A DNA stretch of 64,000 bases from Microvelia longipes. Its lineage: Eukaryota; Arthropoda; Insecta; Hemiptera; Veliidae. Made by a program: the position numbers and the translations under genes. Shown piece by piece: positions 22,921-36,700 of the stretch. The stretch spans positions 80,028,807 to 80,092,806 of the forward strand of contig JACMZG010000008.1 of the NCBI GenBank assembly GCA_018340805.1. The letters run 5' to 3'. The notes under the pieces are model-generated. The model was not told where the DNA came from. It did no database searches and worked only from the letters and a program-made list of their open reading frames with translations. Position 1 is the stretch's first letter; the number at the start of each line of letters is the position of its first letter.

Positions 22921-25527
22921 AGGCACATATAATAAAAGGCACATGAACATTCTAAAATACTTGGTCTGAAGCATATCTTATATTTTTCTTTATTCTGATT
23001 TTAATAATTATTTTCTGTGTTATTTCCAACAACAAGCGGCCTTGGCGCGAAAGAGCTAAGAGGCTTCTGGTTTAGTAATATTTTACTAAACTGTTATTTC
23101 ATTTTCTTTTCAATGCATATAATTTGTTTTTCATTATCACATTTTTTCTGCTTTAATGGACAATTTTTTTTATAGAAATATTTGACAGTTTGAGATATTT
23201 AGAATATAACGTAGGAGAGATTGAAGCACAGATATACAGGGGTTGGTTTAAGTTGTTTGAAAACTTGATATTGAGTGAGAATAAACTTATTTTGACAGTT
23301 CTGACAGGTTCCTATCTCAATATACGTCATTCATTCCAACTCACTAACTGTAAATAGAATACGAATATGTATTGTCTTTAAAATATAATTTTTGAAATGC
23401 TCTAAAATTTACGAGCACTATCACTTACAAAACGAGGGTGTCTACGTGTCATAAATACAATGTTTTTCTTATTTATACAGGACCTATTCCTCATTTTGTA
23501 ATTAAGTATATATTTATATTCATAAGGACATTTTATAGCGAAAGATTTCTCACTTCATGGCGGAATGAAATTTAGGTACTTGCCTCTAAATGTACCGATT
23601 AATAGGATAAAATAGCAGAAATAATATATTATAGGAATAATAGCAGAAATCCGTATATTATGCTGCTTGGGTATCACAGTATTATTAGAAAAGAGCTAAA
23701 CTTGTATAGAGAAATGCTTTATATTAAATTTCGTAATAGAATTATATGTTGTACACACTATTCTACCCTGAGAAAAAATTGCCCCAAAGAGAAAATATTT
23801 GAGCCGATGGGATTTATAGATAGAGAACCACTGATCTCTTGATCAGTGGTCCTCAACGTGGGTGATATCGCCTCCCTGAGGGTGATGAGATGCGGGAGGG
23901 GGGGAATGAAGGGGGCGATGAGTCATTAGAGGCGATGTAGAAGGCTAGGAGAAATAATAAAAATATACTTTTCAATTTAAATAAAAATATGCAGATAACA
24001 TAATTTCGCACGCAGATAATTTTTGTCAACAATCTACAAAATATCAACCCCATTTGACAAAAAGTTATGTTTCTATGTTTCACATTGTACTTCCATCAAT
24101 AACCGTTCTATTGCATCAATGCAGCTTTAAATTAACTTTATTTTGTCTCGCTTTACTCGCATTCTGGGTTGTTCGCAAGTATTTTATTGAACTTAACATT
24201 AGGAACCCCTCATGAAAAATACTTGCTAAAATACTGAAGCAGTAGATAATTATTGAGTAGCGAAAACTCACCCATAATTGAGAGACTTGCTAACATTTAT
24301 ATCGAATGTTAATATCGATATTAATATCGAATTTTTCACCAATATTGAGACTTATGAGGCTATTTTCTTTGTTCATAATTTTGCATATTTTATTGGTTCG
24401 GCACTATGAAATAAGAAGCTACAAATATAAGAGTAGTTAAGACCTTTGAAATGAACTTGCTTAGTATATTATGTATACACCGCTTTCTTTCAAAATTTTA
24501 ACCTAGCCTCCTCTCTATTAATCAGGGGAGGGAGATAAAACTTTAAGAATTTAAAAGGAGGCGACGAGTGAAAAAGGCTGAGAACCACTGTTCTAGATTG
24601 TACTAACAAACATATTTATTTACTCGTAAAGAAATTTATAAACCTTGGTCCCGTTATCACAAAAATATTTAATATTTTACATTATACTGATAACATATCT
24701 TTTGTTTACAGTCAACGTCTTAGCCTATGCTTTGATTATAATCATAGGAGTCGACAAGTTCAGTCTATTAAATTAGCGATTTAATAAAAAAGTTTATTAT
24801 GATGATATGATGCTTTGTTTTGCCCTTATGTATTTACAGTAAACTTATTTAAATTTTGAAAGTAAAACGGTTAAAAGATTATTACCTAAAAATAGATAAA
24901 TATATTTAAATAAAATTTATTAAATTCACAAAAGACTTCTTAAAGTTGTGCGTAAGGAATTTAGTTTTAAATTCATTTTCTTAATAAGAGAGTTTTTATC
25001 TTACAAACTTATTTTTATTGAGTTTTTATTATCTAACCATTAAATGCAAAATTTAAAATTATATTTAAACTGTTTCGATAATTTATTTAATTATAGTTTA
25101 TATTGCTAGTAATCAACCCAATATTTAATTTATTAACCAGGGAATTGGGCAAATTTAAAAATTGTATCATAACTTCAGATGTAGGTATAAATATTAATAT
25201 TATTAAAACCATCAATTCGTTACTTCTTATTACCTATTGTGTTTTATCAAGTGCTTTGAGAAGCAAGTCAAATGGACCCCAATAAGAAGTGAAAACAATT
25301 AAGTATTAAGTTTAAAACAAGTATAAATATTAAGACTTAAACGTTGCTTGTTATGAGAGTTGTGATTAGTGATTTCTTGTTTATCTTATCATGTAATTTT
25401 TTTAAAAATAATAAGAAAATTCCCCTGCATAGGTTAGGAAAATAGCTACATATGCATACATTATATTGATCACATATCACGGACATTCGTAAGTTTCGCT
25501 TAGTTTTTTGTATAATTACTTCCAATC
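22921..25527. other. No gene seen; upstream region of the MFSD1-like gene
   Basis: Only short open frames, none conserved. The last few hundred bases before 25528 would hold the promoter and 5' UTR of the MFSD1-like gene, but I cannot point to a convincing TATA box or initiator in such AT-rich DNA. An IR-like TCTTGATCAGTGGTCCTCAACG/GAGAACCACTG pair near 23840 and 24585 suggests the ends of an element of about 760 bp between them. Confidence 0.5.
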
Positions 25528-25654
25528 ATGGTCCAAACGAGTTATTGTTTGAGAAGTGAAAATGAAGATAATGGAAGAATTACGTGCTGTTGGAACTATA
25601 ACTCGGTATCTATGAGATTTACAGCTCTCGTCTTAACATTGTTTTATTGTTTTG
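25528..25654 (+). CDS. MFSD1-like: MFSD1-like exon 1 (start codon)
   Basis: Encodes residues 1-42 plus one base. The N-terminus MVQTSYCLRSENEDN is polar and is followed by the first half of helix 1 (FTALVLTLFYCFG). The donor is TTTG|GTAAGT. The upstream in-frame TAA at 25513 makes this ATG the only choice in this exon. I see no N-terminal dileucine sorting motif of the kind reported for mammalian MFSD1. Confidence 0.85.
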
Positions 25655-26269
25655 GTAAGTTCATTATTTATCATATTCATTAAAATTTCTTACTCTAATG
25701 ATAAATATATTCCGTAATCCATAATTAACTTGGATGGGACTCTAGCATTTCAGGATTCTATAACTGATGGGGAGGAACTAATTTGCTATGATAATGCTTC
25801 ATAGTGCTAACACTGTTAAACTGTTTAGCTAACGACAGACACTCTATAACATTGTCTCTTGTATCGCTTCGTAGTATTAACAGTTTATTGAACTATTCTG
25901 ACAGCACTTTATAATTCCTCTTATAATATAAGTTAAGGACAAACTCCGAAAGCTATTTGAGTTTAGCTATTTTTGTCCCCAGATAACGGAGACAAAAGTA
26001 AGCTTGTCGGTTATAATCGATAAAACTCGTGTATTTCCGGTGTGACAAAAAAACTCGAGTACTCAGTTCTAAATTTAGAAATTGGTTATGGCAATATGTT
26101 TATAATAATAAAAATAGTAATAATAAATTTCTTTGTTTTCATAACATATAATGATTTTTAGAATTTACAGTATATGAAATATAAATATATATTTTTAATA
26201 TCAATTTCTGAATATTTATTTTTTAAATATAAATTTGTGATGAGAGTTCTCGGTAGCTCTTGCACAGAG

Positions 26270-26337
<68 letters not shown>

Positions 26338-26353
26338 ATATATGTGTGTGTGT

Positions 26354-26403
<50 letters not shown>

Positions 26404-26407
26404 GTGT

Positions 26408-26439
<32 letters not shown>

Positions 26440-27726
26440 TTGTGTGTGTATGTGTGTGTGTGTGTGTGCTTGTTATCATCGTAGCCCCCAGTGTATATAT
26501 ATACTAGAGAGCGAAATTTTGTACACAAATCAGTCTACCGCTGTAGTTGTTCTATTCGGAAATCATAAAAGTTAAGCAGCATCGAGTGTGGTCAGTGCCT
26601 GGATAAACGACCACTGGGAATGAAACGAGTGTATTTACTATCTGAGGACGAGCGAAGCGAGTTAATAAACATGTAGTATAAATTTGGCGAACTGTATTTC
26701 TGAGGACGAGCGAAGCGATTCCGAAGCTGGGAGGATGAGCGTAGCGATCCCGATGTAATGAGGAAAAGTTCCGAGGTACCCCGTACCCGATTTCTTATTT
26801 TTTACCGCTAGTAGTCTGTCAAAGGTAGTAGAAGATGGAAGTTGGCAATCTAGTTGGCAATCGTGTGGGGTAATATTATCTGTGATGGGATGATGAGGAA
26901 TCTACCTTTCACCTTCTTCAAAAGAAACTACGTAGGGTTTTACGCAGTTTCGTTTAGGAGTCTTTGGAACGAGTATTTCAGACGAAACAATTTTCTTTTA
27001 GCTGGAAAACATTTTCAACTTCTTTAGTGAATCAAGGAGATTGGTAGCAGATGTAGTAGTCGAATAGGCTGGAGGATTCAAGAGTTGGTAAGAAGGGCCC
27101 AACAACGTGGTCTATGAGCCTGGCTTTCCCTCCCCACCTTATTACTACTACTACTAACAGTGTGATAATAATATTATTTACAAAACTAATTATTGTCATT
27201 ACAAAAAAATTTAAATTCTTAATATACGCTAGTCATATTTGGATTACACTTAGCGAATATTGGCAAACGTAGTGGCCATCATAGGACAATATATTAACAT
27301 GTCGGCTTAGTTTAATATCATAATGGTAAGTAATGATAAGCCATATTATTGTTATATAATAATAATTGCCCTTATATATGGACTATTGATAGAGACTAAA
27401 CTGGGTTAAAATTAAACTAATTTGTGTTAGGATACAGCATTCTAGATTACCCAAGGCAACTAATACAGCTTATTACGTATGAGCTTCCAATTTCAAACTT
27501 TCTTGGGGGGGGGGCGTGAGTATAAATAATGTTCATAAACTAAATAAACTCTGGACACTTACCACTGTCGAAATAAACTTTTAATTATAGATGTTTATTT
27601 TTATCCTTAAAGTAATATTTAAAGGAAAAATGAGCACATGAAATTGAAAATAATTTCTGAAGGGGGGACTTGGAATTATTCTGATCCAGAACATACAAAC
27701 ATACATTACAAACACACACACAAAAT

Positions 27727-27794
<68 letters not shown>

Positions 27795-30700
27795 ATTTAT
27801 ATGTAATCCAGGTCTGCAAAATTAGTGTATTTTTAAATTATACCTTACACATTTATTTATTTACTTATATGATTACAGGTATTTACTACTGTGCAGACAT
27901 ACCCGGCTCGCTGCAGAGCCAAATAGAGCATGAGTTCCATATTAACTCAACACAATTTGAGTATTTGTATTCAGCGGCAGCTCTACCTAATATAGTGCTT
28001 TGTATTCTTGGAGGAATTTTAACTGATAGGCAAGTATAAATATCTATAATGGTGATCTACGTAGCTAACAAATCACAAAATTATATTTAAAAACATTTCA
28101 TTTTATATACTGTGTGGTCCAAAAGTCTCTCTTCTTCTTAATTGTGGAACCGTTTTAGAAAAAATTTGAAACTTGGGGATTACGAATCATGTTTTATGCC
28201 TGTCACACATTGATGTTGTGTTGTATTTTTATATTACTATTCTTTCTACTACTATCTTACATTCTGGAGTAATGGTAAAATGATCCACTGCACATTTCCT
28301 GTTCATCCTTTATTGTCTGATGTAGATATTTAAAATTTTAAACCCGCAGATAGATTCTAGATAACCCTTTAATTTATATCTAGGTCTTCATTACAAAGTA
28401 TTTAATTTATCAAAAACTACTTTCATGGGAAACAACTCCCCTCCATTCTGTGGTCCAAAAAAGTTGTGAAATCAACTTTTTTGGCCCACCAAGTCATGTC
28501 CGTTTTAGTTGGGGGTATAATACTAAAGGGTCATATTTAAATTAAGAGGCAATCATCAGCTTATTCTTCTTGCAAGTTTTATAGCTTTTTCTGCTATTTT
28601 ACGAGATATTATACAATTCAGAGGCGTTTGTGGAGATAAACCATGAGATTTCAGCTGTTAATAATTGCTGCAGTTTTTAACTCTATAGATCCAGGACCAA
28701 ACAAATTATCAATGAATGAAACGATAAGTTCATAATCAGGAACTACACTCTTATATTATATACCCTTGCTGACACTACACTTAAAGTTGAATAGCTTTAT
28801 TTTTGACGCAATATGCTGGCACGCTGCCAAGGAGAAGAAGCTGATGATAGCATCTTTTAATTTAAATGATGATTTAAATAAGGGCTTTGAGTATCACCAA
28901 CCTAACAACTTAACTTTGAATGGCCAATGACTTTCTCCAACCAAAATGGACATGCCTTGACAGGACTGGAAAGTTGATTTCTATGTGGTTTTTGGAAAGA
29001 TTTCATGACTTTTTCTATGTCCACTTATTGTTTGACGACGTTTCAATGTAAAGGCAAAGAAGTAAACAATTTACGTGTTGTTGATAAAGCTTTAAATGGT
29101 GTCAACGTATTGTATACTGCTCACAACCTCTACATTCTGTGGCGCTTACAACATAGGAATTATGGATTCGGAATTTATAGATACAAGAATGTTTAAGGGC
29201 GTCAGACAAATCCAAAAATTTCCATACACACCTAAATCCATTCAGTAGTAATGGCTGCAGATAGGTGAATGTATATAAAAGTACCGTTCGCTAGCTTAGT
29301 TTTTGGCTCCACATTTAGCGTAGGAATGCCGAATTTGAGATTTTATTACACAGGTATGCACACGGGCACAAGAAGAATCCAAAAAATCCCACACATCAAA
29401 GTCTGAATTATTATTAAAAGTATTAGAATTAATAAAATTTTACTGACTTAAGAGGCTAGTAAGAGGATCATACTAGTGATTGCACTCTAGTGGGAGCAGA
29501 CCACTACGCCAGAATTATTTTATAGAGTCATACAACAACAATTATTGTTGAATTAATAAAATTAGTTCTATTAATGAGTTAATATAATTAAAAAAAAAAT
29601 TTATTGGATTGAAAGGCAGGTAAGAGAATCATACTAGTGATTGCACTCTAGTGGGAGTTATAGATAATTTATAATCTGGAGTTATAGATAATTAGTTATA
29701 AGTTATCTGTTTAACATAATAATAATTCTAACTCAAAAGTTTATTTGTTTCAGAGTATTCGGGCTTCATAGATCAGCTGTTATATTTGGATGCATTGCAT
29801 TAGTTGGTCAATTTACAACAGTGCTTGGTGGATTCATAAGTACCTACTGGTTGATGATACTTGGAAGATTTATCTATGGGTGGGTTTTCCAGTAACATTA
29901 AATAATTATTGACTTACTCGAATTTATGAACGTAAAAAATATTCAAAGGCAACAGGACCTGTTAGATTTAATTTTATCAATTTTTACTAAAATGTCAAGG
30001 GCCTAGTTTTTTACTCTTACAGATTGTCTAGTAAATATCATGTTTATCTAAAGTATTTGTCTTGGTGTTACTCCATATCCCATAACAATTGGAAGAAGAT
30101 CAATTTGAATATCTCCGATGCATTGTGGTTCACTGATAGATCGGGCAATTCTGAGAAATCAGGAGCTTTAATATTTTGTGCTAAACCAATATATTAATCT
30201 TGGTCTCTACACTGCTGTATTTCAGGCTGAAACCTATGCCAATTTGAGATGTGATCATGTTCTTTTAAATTATTCAAGGGCAGGTAATAATACTTTATAA
30301 AGAGTTAGGCAGCCTTTTTAAAAGATATTATTAATCAAAAGAGCAAGTCTAGTATTCGAATACAAATCGACTCTCCTTAAACTTGGTTTTTAGCAAAATA
30401 TATTTGGGTAACAGTTTATTGCAGAGGTCAATGCAATGAAAACGCCGACGATCTGGCACCTTTAACCCATATGTGCCCACTACTTTTTTGGTTGAGTATT
30501 TTAATGAAACTCACTAAACTTGACCTATATGACCCCAAATGTCCAAAAAAAATATTTTACCAAAATCTGATAAGCCATTTCCAAGATGGCGGCCGTTGCG
30601 AAAACGCAACACCGGGCATATAGGGTATACATTATGGGGAAAATAAAACATATTTTTAATTTTCTTTTTTTTAGAAATATATTTATTAATATACAGTAAA

Positions 30701-33695
30701 ATCTAGTTGATAAACAATTGTTTTACTATATTATACGTATTTCTGAAAATATTGAAAAATGAAAATGGTGATTTTATATAGACTTTAGATATAAGAGATG
30801 ATACTGGAATTTTAAAAGCATTTTACATCTAAGATATGAATTGACACTTTATATAATTTTTAGTGCAGGATTAATATTTTATAGTCAAAACAATTATTGT
30901 TGTTATTAAAATTTTGAACAAAACCATTAAATTTTTAGAAAAAAAGCAAAACAAAATAATATTTTATATATTTTGAATTCTGAAGAAATATTTGTAAAAC
31001 TTGATTATTTGTAATACGTTGATTAATCATGGGTATGAAATGCTAAAAACATTTTTCATGCAATGCCACTTGGAATTTGGCACAGCTCTTTATAGAGGTT
31101 GATTTGCATTGAGCGCATCTAGTACGGGTTTGTTGGGCAGTTATATAATGTCCAATTCCGTCGTACCTAGTGCCTGTAGACACTATCTAAAATAGACGAA
31201 GAACAGAACGCACTGTTTCTTGATCGAGGAGTTCCAAACTTCTCTAGAAACTCTAGACCTATATTCTAGAAGATCAATTTTAGGAAAACCCCACTTTTCA
31301 GCTGAAGATCTATGAAGCAACCATTCCACGATCTTTTTTTTTCATTGTTTTAAAATCTTTAAGAGGACATAGAGGAACCCTGTTTTTTCGAATTGTACAT
31401 GTAAAGCCTATAGAATGCTTTGTGAACACCGATAGCGCTTTTCGAGACGAAAAAAAATTGTCAGCAAACATGTGATGAGGTTTGATAATGTTATTCTCAT
31501 TACGAGGCAAATTTTCTGTCATTTTTAGCAATGTCCCTTCTCCTAAACCAAAATTGTTTCTATAAGGGTTTTTAGGACCTTTGGCTCCTTGATATATATC
31601 CAAATTAATAAGGTAACCTAACTTTAAATTATGGCACCATGTCTTAAATCCAAACCGTATTGGTTTGCCTCTGATATATTGCTTTAAGCCATGACGACCA
31701 TAATAGGGTATCATAGCTTCATCGACGCTAGACTCATTTTCCCAAATCACAAAATCTTTAAAAAGCAGTATTTAGGTGGTCGATAAGTGGCCTTATTTTA
31801 AATAGTTCATTTTTGTCTAGTTTACTATTATTGTTGAAGTGCACAAACCTCATTATATCATCAAATCGAATATGTCTCATAGAGTCTGCAATGAGAGCGT
31901 TACGGGTATCTTTTTTTCCTCCCAATACATTCTGCGCCTTGGCAGATTGTTGTAACCACTAGCAACAAGTACCCCAATGAAAGCCATGAGATCAGGGACA
32001 GATAGCTAGCTCAAAGTTCATTTTTCCTTTCTGGACAGCATAAGTGACACTTTGGTTTACAATTTCCAAAAGAAAATCATCCGTAAAAAAGAACTGAAAG
32101 GCTTTAAGAGGAGAAAACGGGCGATCAATATGAGTAGGACCATAGGGCTGCTCTTGACTGTCTAAAGCTTGAGTGATATTATTTTGAGGAAGATCTTTTT
32201 TTTTCCATACTTGTTTTTTGTCTCGAACAGGAGCAAAAAACAATTGAGGTTCTGTTACAGAGCTTGTTTGAGAAGTAGAAGGGGTTTCTCTTATCTTAGT
32301 TTTAGATGATCTATTTGGTACCAATTAAGTTGAAGATTCATCAAAGCTTTGGGCTTCTGGTAATAATTCTACAGCTGGCTCATCATCAAATCCGAGAACA
32401 AGTTCTGCCTCTGCCCGTAGTTGATTACCACAAAAGTTATCAATTTTTCCTCCCTCGTCATCATCGGCACTGTCCTCGTCAGTGTCGTAGCTTGCATTAG
32501 GAGGAGCAAAATAAACACTAATATTGGCTGTTTCTGCCAATAATCGGTTGTCCTTTTCATCCATTTGCTGCATTATGCTTAACACCTCCTCCGTTGTCCG
32601 AATTTTTCTAAAACAGTAAAATATTCCATTTTATGACCCCGTATATGCCCGGTGTTGCGTTTTCGCAACACTCAATTTTAACATTCAATAGAGAACAACA
32701 GTATAGTAAAATAAATTTACTATATAAACTAAGCCATTAAATGAACCTTTACTAACTTATAAAACATAAAATTAAAATAAAATAATTAATAGTAAACGTG
32801 TAACTTACCTAATATCAGCCATGGGTCGTGTTCCAATTGAAAAAAAATTAACACTTATGTATGTCTACTATTAGAGAAAAAGCTATGGACTGATTAAATG
32901 TTTTCAGTAAATCTATTTGTTGTCCAAAGTATGCATTAAGAGATTATGTACTAGTAAATACGTATTTCTATTGTTATTGTCATCAAGGTGCAATTATCTT
33001 TGAACCCAAATACTGTTGCGAAAACGCATCACCGGGATAATATGGGTAACATCTGTAACGCTTAGGATACCTTATGTGATGAGTGGCGTAGGTGTCTTGG
33101 TATGAGACTATCATAACTCATGAGAATAAAATACAACAAAACGTGTTAAAACAAAACGTGTTAAAATAAAATCAACGTCTGGAGATAAAATCTTGTATGC
33201 ACTTTGGGAGCAAAATGCTATTTTCCCCCTCACAATTACCTTTCTCGGCTTCGACTCGGAAGTTAATAGTCATAACTCCATCGGCTTTGCCTCGGGAGGT
33301 AAACACAAAAATTCGTCGGCTTTGCCTCGGGAGTTAAATATTTTGGTTCCCTCGGCTTACGCCTTAGGAACCAACTAACTAATCAGGGAAATAATAGTAT
33401 TCTTTACTCCCTGGGTGCATAAATAACCAATAAATGTGTTGCTGATATGAAGGTGAAAATCACACAATATAGTGTTTTAATTTATTTATTGTAAATTAGT
33501 TTTAATTTAATTATTTTAGTTTGCACAAACTCACAAATTACTCTTTTAGTACATTAAATTGTTTAAATTAGTAGCATGAAGTATTTAAATTAACTGGTAA
33601 GATGATATTTTCCAACCTCAGTGATTTATTTAATTTATGTTACAAAGTGTTACCTTTTTACTTTTCTTATTTTTACCGTAGAAATATATATATAT

Positions 33696-33761
<66 letters not shown>

Positions 33762-36700
33762 AAAAGTATTGCGTGTTAGCGAGAAAATCCGAAACCGGGA
33801 TGTCACCGGATTTATCCGCGTTTCATGAGTTTTTAAGACCCCCTGGGTGGTTTTCACAAATTTGTCTGTATGTGTGTTTGTGTGTGTGTGTGTCAGTCAC
33901 AAATCAGCCTACCGCTGCAGTTGTCCTATTCGAAAAATAATGTTTGTATGATGTTATTAACCCGAAATAATGGCTCAGCAAACATGTCGAAAAATCATAA
34001 AACACGGAAAAGTCATGCGATCGGATAGAAATTTACCACACATGTAGCTATATATAAGACTAACATATGTGCCAAGTTTTATCTCATTATCAGCGTTAGC
34101 TCAATTTGTATCAAATGACTTGTGTACGATTCGTAAAAAAATTGTAGAACATCGAAAAACAATAAAATTGAATTGAAATTTAGTCCAAGTATATATCTTT
34201 ACGTAATAAATAAGTACATTGTATGGCAAATTTGTTTCACTAATGACTGACTGAATGTGTTTCAGGATAGGCAACAGTACGATTGAAATAATGTGTTGCA
34301 CTTATCTCGTACTCTGGTTCCAAGGCAGAGAACTTAGTTTTGTTTTCGGGCTGAGTCATTCTGTAGCTAAACTAGGCACGTCGGCAGTGTTTTACATGTC
34401 TTCTGTCCTCCATGCTTATTTTAGTCAGGTGTTACCAAATTTTAGTAATTCACATTTAGGCATAACTTTGCTTCCAGGTTTGTACTTCCATTTTACTATT
34501 GCGTAACTTTAGACCATATAGCTTGTACTCTATTGCTGTGGGGCTTCTGGAGTTGAATTTGTCTCTTACCTAGATCTACAGTCATTCTGGTTGAATTCAT
34601 CTGTACCAAAAATTGATTTGATTTAGCCTTTTTAGTGCATTAATACAATTACCTAAAGATGCTGAGCTTCCCGAAACTTTGTAATTTACAATAGGACTGC
34701 AGCCTTCATTAATCGTAATTATATATCAGTCCAAGAAATTTACTCTTTTAAAATTTATTCTTGTTGGTGATATAAAAGTGTTATATATCAACGTTAATCT
34801 AATTATGTACCTACCCTACTTGACTAGTAATGAATTTTACGTTCATCTATCCTGTATTGACCACGCCTTATGTTACTTGTTTTCATTGACCTAACGAGAC
34901 CGGGCCTCACTGCGTGGTCAGCATTTATTTTCGAATACTCATTAATTGGATAGAAAAATTCATGAAAATAATTATTACAATACACTGGTCAGAAGTGTGC
35001 TGGGACCGTGGTGGTGACAATTAGTCACGCGAAGGTGCAATACTCCTTGCTAATGGGGATAGGCGCCTGGTAGGAGCTTACCTTGGGGTAAGGCCACAAT
35101 CACTGCTTCGGTATCGGCTGGGCAGAAGAGAAGTCTGTCAGTCCCCACACTTCATGGTAAGCCGGGACCATGGGCTAGGCTTTGTCACCGTAATTTCCTA
35201 GCGGGAAATTTTAGGTAGATGAAAATTTTGGTGGGGATTCTGACAGGACACTGTAGACTCAATAGAAAACTAGCATTAATGAAGTTAGTCGAGAACCCCA
35301 TATGTCCAATATGTTATGACAACGAGGAGGAAACAGCCTATCTTTACTTAGGAATATGTAAAGGATTAGGAAGGCTTAGGTTTCAACTCTTTAGAGCAGA
35401 GGATCTGCGATAGGAGGAACTGGAGTCTCTAAGAGGGCAGGACCTTCTCACCTTTATCCATCGTAGCAGGAGGTTCGATGAGGATAAGATAAAGTTGGGG
35501 TAGTGGTGGGTGGACGATTTCAGGGTTGATGTAATGGATCCAAAAGTGAGGTTTACTCACCAGGCTTGGCCTCCCGTAGAAGACCCTTCAGATGATCAGA
35601 AGCCATTCCCTTTTAGGATTGTTAGCTGCTTTGATTTCGAAGGTTAATTCTCCATTAAAACATCAAAATAATGTTCATTTGGTTTAGTCCAAGAGGCGTC
35701 CCAAAAGCGTATTGTTGAATTCCTTCCCGAACCTACTTTGGCTTACAACTTATTTAAATTAATACTTCAACTATTTAACTGCGCCAATTCAATGATGTGA
35801 CGTTTTTTGTATTTCCTATTTGTGTGGAAAGTTGGGGTTCGATCGTAGTCGGGACGTCTAATATTTTATGCATCAATACTAATTCTCCATTATTTTGTCC
35901 TTTCAATGGTTCCTACCCTATACGTGGACCTTACCTTCACCAAGGGTTGGGTTATTAAACATCCCCTACCCTAAGTCATCATCAGTAAACGTAGATATTC
36001 CAATTTTCAGGGTTTATAATATTTCTAGTCATACTATTTTGCATACTAATGCTCGGACATCTAGGAAGAGTAAGTGGTAAAGATATGGGGACAAAGTCAG
36101 AAGAAAATAAAAGAGAAATCAAACTGAAAGAAACCTTAACATTTCCTATCTCCATGTGGCTTATAACTATAACTATCACAAGCATAATTACTGTAGTGCT
36201 CATTTTTAATTCTTTGGCCCAGTAAGTATTAATAAGTATTATAAATTTAAATTAATCGATAGTTTAGACGAAATAGTTCCGTATACATTTTTTCTACATC
36301 CTTTGGTACATTATTTCATTCTGCAGTAGTAGAATTGGTCAGTGTCATTCAATTCAAATTCTATAGATCTGGGTCAATATCCTTTTTTTGATGAAGTATA
36401 ACATGTAAAAGTATTGTCACATTAAAACATTTGCTTTCCCAAGTTCAGAAGTTTCTGTATTATTTTTTACATACATTTTGAATCTAAACAGAAAATGATC
36501 TTTAGGGTAGGTTGGCTCGAATAACTCATTTAGTAAAATTAGAGTAACCTGAATTCGTTATTTTTGCTTTATGACTGAAGGCCTTATAGTCTCGAATAGG
36601 GCCACAATCTCATATTAATGATCGTCTTAAGATCAGACGTGTTCTCGTTGCTCTTATAGTTATGTCTTATGTAAGATAATACTTCAAAATGTCACAAATC

